Positions 60,201 to 64,000 of a stretch of 64,000 bases of DNA are shown here, piece after piece. Source of the stretch: Paenibacillus sp. HW567 (GTDB taxonomy: Bacteria; Bacillota; Bacilli; Paenibacillales; Paenibacillaceae). The stretch is taken from contig NZ_KB910518.1 of the NCBI RefSeq assembly GCF_000374185.1, positions 4,884,530 to 4,948,529 of the forward strand. The letters are read 5' to 3'. Position 1 is the first letter of the stretch, and each line of letters begins with the position of its first letter. Both the position numbers and the translations under genes were made by a program. A model generated the notes under the pieces. That model searched no databases and had not been told where the DNA came from. It saw only the letters and a program-made list of their open reading frames with translations.

Positions 60201-62053
60201 GAAAATACGTACAAGAAATTGTGGACTCCCTTAACATCGCGCAAATACTCAACGGTGTATCTGTACAGCTCGGCATACTCGCTCTTGGTGGTTGTTGCCG
60301 CGCCCCACCAGAACCATCCCCCGTTCTGCTCATGGAAAGGACGGAACAGCACCGGAATCAGGTTGCCGTCATCATCCTTCAGATTGTTCGCAAATTTGGC
60401 AATCCGGTCGAGATAGGCGTTGAAGGCAGCGTTCTTGTCCCCGCCCGGCAAAACACGTGCGGCCACTGATGCTGTAGCGCCTTTGGTATTGCTGGTGTCG
60501 TTGAAGCTGCCGCCGGTGGCAAAATTGTATGGATGCGTGCTCAGTGTAACGATGCCGCCCAGCTCATGCGCCTGCTTCATGGCAGCCGTCAGGCCCAGCC
60601 GGCTGGCCTCATAATTTCCGCTGACTCCGGGCGGTGCTTCATAGCCGTCCAGGCTGAGGGTATCCCAGCCAAATACCGCCGGATAATCGCCGGTAGCACT
60701 GTACACATCCGAGATCACCTTGCCCGCTTCATCTTTGCCGGCAAAAGATACGGTTGTATCATGCTGGTGCCCGAACATGACTTCTTTGCCGCTCTTCTCG
60801 CCCAGGTAGGCGAACAGCGATTTCGTTGCCGCTGTAGCGGCAGTATCAACAATTCGGACTGTAGTTGCCGTCCCGGTTCCCGTTCCCCCGCTTCCGCCAG
60901 AGCTGCCGGAATTGTTAGTAACGACAGCCGTTCCTCCGCCAGCCGTTACGGGCACTCCATCCTTCACCGAAGTGGTCCCTATGCCCAAAGGCTGGCCGTT
61001 CAGTGTGACTGAAGCGCCGCGAACGTCAAGCTTGCTGATCGTTCCCTTCCCCGTGACAGCAGTACCGGCGGCGGTGCTGCCGATTACGGCCTCCGAAATC
61101 AACGTGCCCGAACCCACGTCTATAATAGAAGCGCTTTCAACTGTAAGCTGTTGGATCGTTGTCGAGCCTTCGGCAGCGAGACGCACCTTGCCTTCCGGCC
61201 GGTTCACAATAACCGATGTTAGCTTGGAATTCTTGATGTGAATCGAATTCTCTCCGCCTCCGGCAATATATACAGCACCCTGCACGGTCACGTTCTCCAG
61301 AGATGCCTCGCCGTTGCCGATTCCGGGGGCCAAATACAAATTGCCCGAAATTACACTGTCCTTGAGGGTAACGCCAGTGTGGTTGACCAGCACATTGCCC
61401 TCTACAGGACCGCCGGTGACGCTACCGGCCGTGTTATAGTAGCGGCTGACCAGTCTGTCGATGATGCTGACGGTCTCCGCTCTTGTGATCAGATTGTCCG
61501 GGCGGAAGCTGCCGTCGGGATAACCGTTAAGCATTCCCTTCATAGCCTGGACAGCTTCTTGGGCATAGCTGCTGATTGTTGCGCCGTCCGTAAAGGAAAC
61601 AGCAGCCGCGCCAGCGCCCGGCTTCAGCGAGAATACCCCGGCAAGCAGTGTTGCCGCATCTTGGCGGGATAACTGTGTATCCGCTTTCGCTTTATTGTCC
61701 GGGAAGCCTTTATAATAACCGGCCTGTCTGGCGATTGACAAATCCTTAGCGTACCAGGCTCCCGCAGGAACATCTCCAAAGGACGTTTCCGCCGCCGCGC
61801 TAAATCCAAACAGCTTATTGATGATGCTCACCAGCTCAGCACGCGTAACCTTGTTATCCGGCTTAAAGGAACCATCGGGATACCCCTGAATCACACCATT
61901 CCCCTGCCATTTTGCAATGCTTTCTTTGGCCCAATGCGTCCCGGAACTTCCAAGACTCTCGTCCGCTTTGCCGCTTGCCAGGGCAGGTACAGCCATCGAG
62001 ACAAGCATAACCCCTGTCAGGAGCAGCGGAAATCCTTTTTTTAATATCTTCAT
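57257..62053 (-). CDS. SLH-anchored multi-domain GH26 beta-mannanase
   Basis: A 1598-residue secreted enzyme. A signal peptide (MKILKKGFPLLLTGVMLVSM..., cut after ALA about residue 26) is followed by three SLH domains (about 40-85, 92-137, 150-200; GYPDGSFKPDNKVTRAE, GYPDGSFRPDNLITRAE) that attach it to the cell surface. A beta-helix-like region (about 210-360), a Gly/Ser/Thr linker and the GH26 barrel (about 400-790) come next. The acid/base is E575 in RPFHEQNGGW and the nucleophile E685 in LSEYGYS. The C-terminal half (about 800-1598) holds an Ig-like domain and four beta-sandwich modules resembling mannan-binding CBMs (CBM11/23/27 types). GGAGG precedes ATG 62053. It degrades mannan at the cell surface. 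Confidence 0.93.
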   Translation of the reverse strand: MKILKKGFPLLLTGVMLVSMAVPALASGKADESLGSSGTHWAKESIAKWQGNGVIQGYPDGSFKPDNKVTRAELVSIINKLFGFSAAAETSFGDVPAGAWYAKDLSIARQAGYYKGFPDNKAKADTQLSRQDAATLLAGVFSLKPGAGAAAVSFTDGATISSYAQEAVQAMKGMLNGYPDGSFRPDNLITRAETVSIIDRLVSRYYNTAGSVTGGPVEGNVLVNHTGVTLKDSVISGNLYLAPGIGNGEASLENVTVQGAVYIAGGGENSIHIKNSKLTSVIVNRPEGKVRLAAEGSTTIQQLTVESASIIDVGSGTLISEAVIGSTAAGTAVTGKGTISKLDVRGASVTLNGQPLGIGTTSVKDGVPVTAGGGTAVVTNNSGSSGGSGGTGTGTATTVRIVDTAATAATKSLFAYLGEKSGKEVMFGHQHDTTVSFAGKDEAGKVISDVYSATGDYPAVFGWDTLSLDGYEAPPGVSGNYEASRLGLTAAMKQAHELGGIVTLSTHPYNFATGGSFNDTSNTKGATASVAARVLPGGDKNAAFNAYLDRIAKFANNLKDDDGNLIPVLFRPFHEQNGGWFWWGAATTTKSEYAELYRYTVEYLRDVKGVHNFLYVFSPNGSFNGNESEYLTTYPGDQYVDILGMDQYDNKDNAGSETFLSGLVKDLKMISGLAQAKGKIVTLSEYGYSAAGMKTTGNNELKWFTKVLNAIKADPDAAKISYMLTWANFGEGNNLYVPYKNVPKKADHELLPDFVNFYNDPYSAFAKDVKDDNKYGLAVNAAAKEPFLHIVTPNNVGTVSEAATVIRAKVANTVPAKVTYKVGDSAVETEMTLGADGYYAAAWKPDASLNGTSVSITVKSYGPGDTVLTQSVSVFVKISEVPLKEITFDTPADLEQIQNNGTWSGLAGNGETIKTEFGHAVLAGDGKLAVKVTEGLSAGDTWQELKLQLTPAALKDVNLAKVNRVKFAVLIPEAAQNEAGNASVRGIVQLPDDWNTKYGMDSSYKALSALEKVTVDGAQYYKFDVAVDLDNAAKSASATGLAISIVGSGFVSQGVLPVYVDNIVLYNTYSAPVADNALVDDFESYGSSDDALAAKYPKAGGDDISVALSTERKYSGSYGMKLHYNINNAGYTGVGKNLGSLDWSGFNAISLWVASDGSNSYAKTGAPLKLVVQLVIDGGYFEAYPVINPDTNGKFVLSLKNLTQMSWGTAGPLTKERLAKVQSLNLYVNAMDAKAHEGALYFDDIKAVYDSSLPDMSGGDTEEPNEHAAGVLYQFKSAADIEGWVAANGDSANAQAPEFVAAEQAAGVQFDLVNTGQNTDGSYKESFELAVDPVKLNITGLDTMNAKVKLSNGTAKARLFIKTGAGWAWSDSGTPVAIDSSGYTTLSISLPAAAAGAGVDLSAVKTIGIKIEDISGDGGTAKLYLQEVALTAAVPDVQYGFETGTDGWALSNKGPVSVSTDVYAEGKQSLKLDLAWADDSFLAAAKYAELDLSSFKKLTAKVKIVSDHPDVKAKLFLQLRDFTVWLDSGAQAASGDGFTEFTLDFSDISTIHNISVGSEAEPFTLADLKKANVLGVQIVTPSAAGTATVYIDDVKFSR

Positions 62054-62342
62054 CCATTCATCCTCCTTCTTTTTCTGTAAGGGCTTTCAGTTTACAAAAA
62101 ACACAATAACTACATTGGCAATATTAGCACTTTAACAATAAATAAACAATAACAAAATATCATTAACGTTCGAAAACTTTATAATCCACTGATTTGCCAA
62201 TAGTACAAAAATCCTCATAATTCGCAATATACCCATATAAAATAAGGATTACATCATTATTTTTCTGTGCACAAATTCATTTAATAATCTACAGAACTTC
62301 AGAAAATAAAACTAACAAAATAATAACAAAATAGAGCAAATT

Positions 62343-62400
62343 AAGACCAGAATTCAAAATCAAAGACCAGAATTCAAAAAACAAGACTAGAATACACAGA
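62343..62400. repeat. Three 20-bp direct repeats in the mannanase upstream region
   Basis: AAGACCAGAATTCAAAA begins at 62343 and 62363, and a diverged copy AAGACTAGAATACACAG at 62383, each 20 bases apart. The 398-bp gap 62054-62451 is very AT-rich and must hold the mannanase promoter; I cannot pick a single convincing one. Confidence 0.6.
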
Positions 62401-62402
62401 AA

Positions 62403-62429
62403 AAACCGTACCTTCAGCAGATACGGTTT
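62403..62429 (-). terminator. Terminator of dgt
   Basis: AAACCGTA and TACGGTTT form an 8-bp stem with an 11-base loop; on the minus strand it is followed by TTTTTT. It lies 22 bases past the dgt stop codon. Confidence 0.85.
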
Positions 62430-62451
62430 GCCCGTGAACAGAATCGCCTTT

Positions 62452-63861
62452 CTAATCCAGATCGTAAATCGAACCGACCTTCAGTCCATACAGCTCATTA
62501 TATATTTTCTCGGCAAAAGCATCCGTCATTCCGGCGATATAATCAATGACCATATGCTCCCAGGTCCAGATTGGCTTAGCCTGGCGCTGATCCTTCTCAT
62601 ACCGCTGCAGCCAGTCGCTCGGAATGATTGCCCGGGAAGTCTCCGGGTCCAGGAACGCCTCCCATAGCCGCCGCAGAATCCACTCGCTCCGCTTCTGCAG
62701 CCGCTGCACGCGCAAATCGCGGATCATCGTGACCCAGGCGAAGCTTTTCAGCACACTTACAGTCCGCAGCATATCCTCATCCTCCTGGCCATCCTTAATG
62801 AAGGTGACCTTCTTCCAGTCCCCGTCTTCAATGACGCCAAGACTGGCAACGAAGGTGCTCACCCAGTAGGCTTTGACCTCGCGGCGTGTGCGGGAGTAAT
62901 CGTTCTCGCAAGTAGGCATCTTCTCCTTCCATACCCGCAGGAACGAGCTCAGCACCTCTTCAACCTTGGTGTGAATAGCCGCTTCCTTCCACCCAACCCA
63001 GAAGGCATCCTCCAGCGTTGTTATTTTCTCCACAATCAGCCGCTGGATATAGTCGTCGAACATAAAGTGCTCATGCACCTCGATTTTGCCGGCTTTAATG
63101 CCATCCTCCAGATCATGTGCGGAATATGCGATATCGTCGCAGAGGTCCATTAATTGGGCTTCAAGCGTCTTCTTCCCTTCAGGGATTCCCCACTGGCTGC
63201 GGATTTCCGAGATGTAATTCCATTCATTCAGATACATGCCCTTCTTAAGCACCGTGCCGGGAAAAGGATATTTGTTAATCCCCAGCAGCACGGCATCCGA
63301 GAGATTCAGACCGTCGATATTCTCGCGTTTCTCCAGGAACATGATCAGCCGGAAATTATGGGCGTTGCCCTCAAAATGCTCATACTGCCGCCGCATATTC
63401 TCGCGAATCGTCTGCTGCTGCACCGGACCTGCGCCGGATTTCCGCACCGCTTCCGCTGTTTTCCTCTCCACCAGCTTCTCCAGAATGCCGTCTAGGACCT
63501 CTTCCCCCTTGTGGCCGAAAGGAGGATGGCCGAAATCATGGGCGATAGCCGCACATTCCACCACCTCCGGGTCGATCACAAGCCCCGGGTTTTCAGCTTG
63601 TCCCGTTTCTACCCCGGGGTAGGAGCGCAGCAGGCTTTTGGCCGCTTCCCGGGCTATTTGCGCCACCTCCAGCGAGTGGGTCAGGCGTGTCCGGTAATAA
63701 TCCCCGGTGCCTGCGCCGAATACCTGTGATTTGCCTTGCAGCCGGCGGAAGGTCGGCGAATGAATCAGGCGCGAATAATCACGCTCATACGCAGCTCTCG
63801 AGGTTTCCAGGCGGGTGATCTCCGGATATTGCCGATGTTCTCTTTTCTCAATTAGTGTCAT
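62452..63861 (-). CDS. dgt: Deoxyguanosinetriphosphate triphosphohydrolase (dGTPase)
   Basis: A 469-residue HD-superfamily dNTPase that removes triphosphate from dGTP. The metal-binding HD elements read RLTHSLEVAQIAREA and AIAHDFGHPPFGHKGEE, with LCDDIAYSAHDLEDG completing the site. The N-terminus YERDYSRLIHSPTFRRLQGK is typical of Dgt. The length is near that of known Dgt proteins. Transcribed on its own; the start ATG 63861 has AGGGG upstream. 63862-64000 contains only its upstream region. Confidence 0.95.
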   Translation of the reverse strand: MTLIEKREHRQYPEITRLETSRAAYERDYSRLIHSPTFRRLQGKSQVFGAGTGDYYRTRLTHSLEVAQIAREAAKSLLRSYPGVETGQAENPGLVIDPEVVECAAIAHDFGHPPFGHKGEEVLDGILEKLVERKTAEAVRKSGAGPVQQQTIRENMRRQYEHFEGNAHNFRLIMFLEKRENIDGLNLSDAVLLGINKYPFPGTVLKKGMYLNEWNYISEIRSQWGIPEGKKTLEAQLMDLCDDIAYSAHDLEDGIKAGKIEVHEHFMFDDYIQRLIVEKITTLEDAFWVGWKEAAIHTKVEEVLSSFLRVWKEKMPTCENDYSRTRREVKAYWVSTFVASLGVIEDGDWKKVTFIKDGQEDEDMLRTVSVLKSFAWVTMIRDLRVQRLQKRSEWILRRLWEAFLDPETSRAIIPSDWLQRYEKDQRQAKPIWTWEHMVIDYIAGMTDAFAEKIYNELYGLKVGSIYDLD

Positions 63862-64000
63862 ATCCCCTGCCCCTATTCCTTGATCTGTATTTTGTTATAC
63901 ATTATAAGTCATTTTGCTTGGAACTTTCACTCAAAAATGCAAACAGGCACAGCGCTTTCGCCCGGGATGAATATTCTATCAGGGTCCTGGCGCATTCTAT

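Overview
The window looks like a chromosomal segment of a Paenibacillus-type, spore-forming, low-to-mid GC Firmicute. Supporting signs are HrcA/CIRCE control of groESL, the Bacillus-like ydi neighbourhood (groES-groEL, tatA-tatC, moaC, ydiF, then tsaD-rimI-tsaB-tsaE), a spore protein of the SspH family, Ku plus LigD-type end-joining genes, leucine T-box leaders, a Btr/Feu siderophore uptake operon and a very large SLH-anchored mannanase. No tRNA, rRNA, insertion sequence or CRISPR array was seen.

1-4456 is the right end of an integrated mobile element whose left end lies outside the window. It holds small element genes, an excisionase-like winged-helix protein, a DinD-like protein and a tyrosine integrase that ends just before the 3' end of groEL. 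Between a 68-residue gene and the dinD-like gene lies the most unusual stretch of the window: about 16 short hairpins in tandem, with different stems but one shared architecture.

4490-20300 is a core block: groESL, a divergent LysR/MFS pair, Tat translocase genes, molybdenum cofactor genes, 5-formyl-THF cyclo-ligase, the ABC-F gene ydiF, a DnaA-box cluster, leuA behind two tandem leucine T-boxes, and the tRNA t6A operon tsaE-tsaB-rimI-tsaD.

20300-36100 is more accessory. It holds an EmrE-type transporter, an AraC regulator divergent from a GH31 glycosidase, sspH, ku, a 51-bp minisatellite, a Fur/Btr-controlled siderophore operon (btr-feuA-feuB-feuC-esterase) and a two-gene LigD (ligase and polymerase as separate, overlapping genes).

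36100-64000 carries envelope and metabolism genes: YitT, cardiolipin synthase, an M23 endopeptidase with a bactofilin, an ABC-2 exporter, stand-alone glutamate synthase large subunit, a YhgE/Pip protein with its TetR regulator, a lipid glycosyltransferase, a SleB-like hydrolase, ThpR, a 2-hydroxyacid dehydrogenase, a chemoreceptor, the multi-domain mannanase and dGTPase.

Several dispersed repeat families recur in the intergenic spaces: a roughly 65-bp intercistronic element (6138 and 25193), a roughly 120-bp structured element with paired base changes (42312 and 55021), and a short double-hairpin element (14653 and 57143). All functional names come from reading motifs and context; no database search was run.
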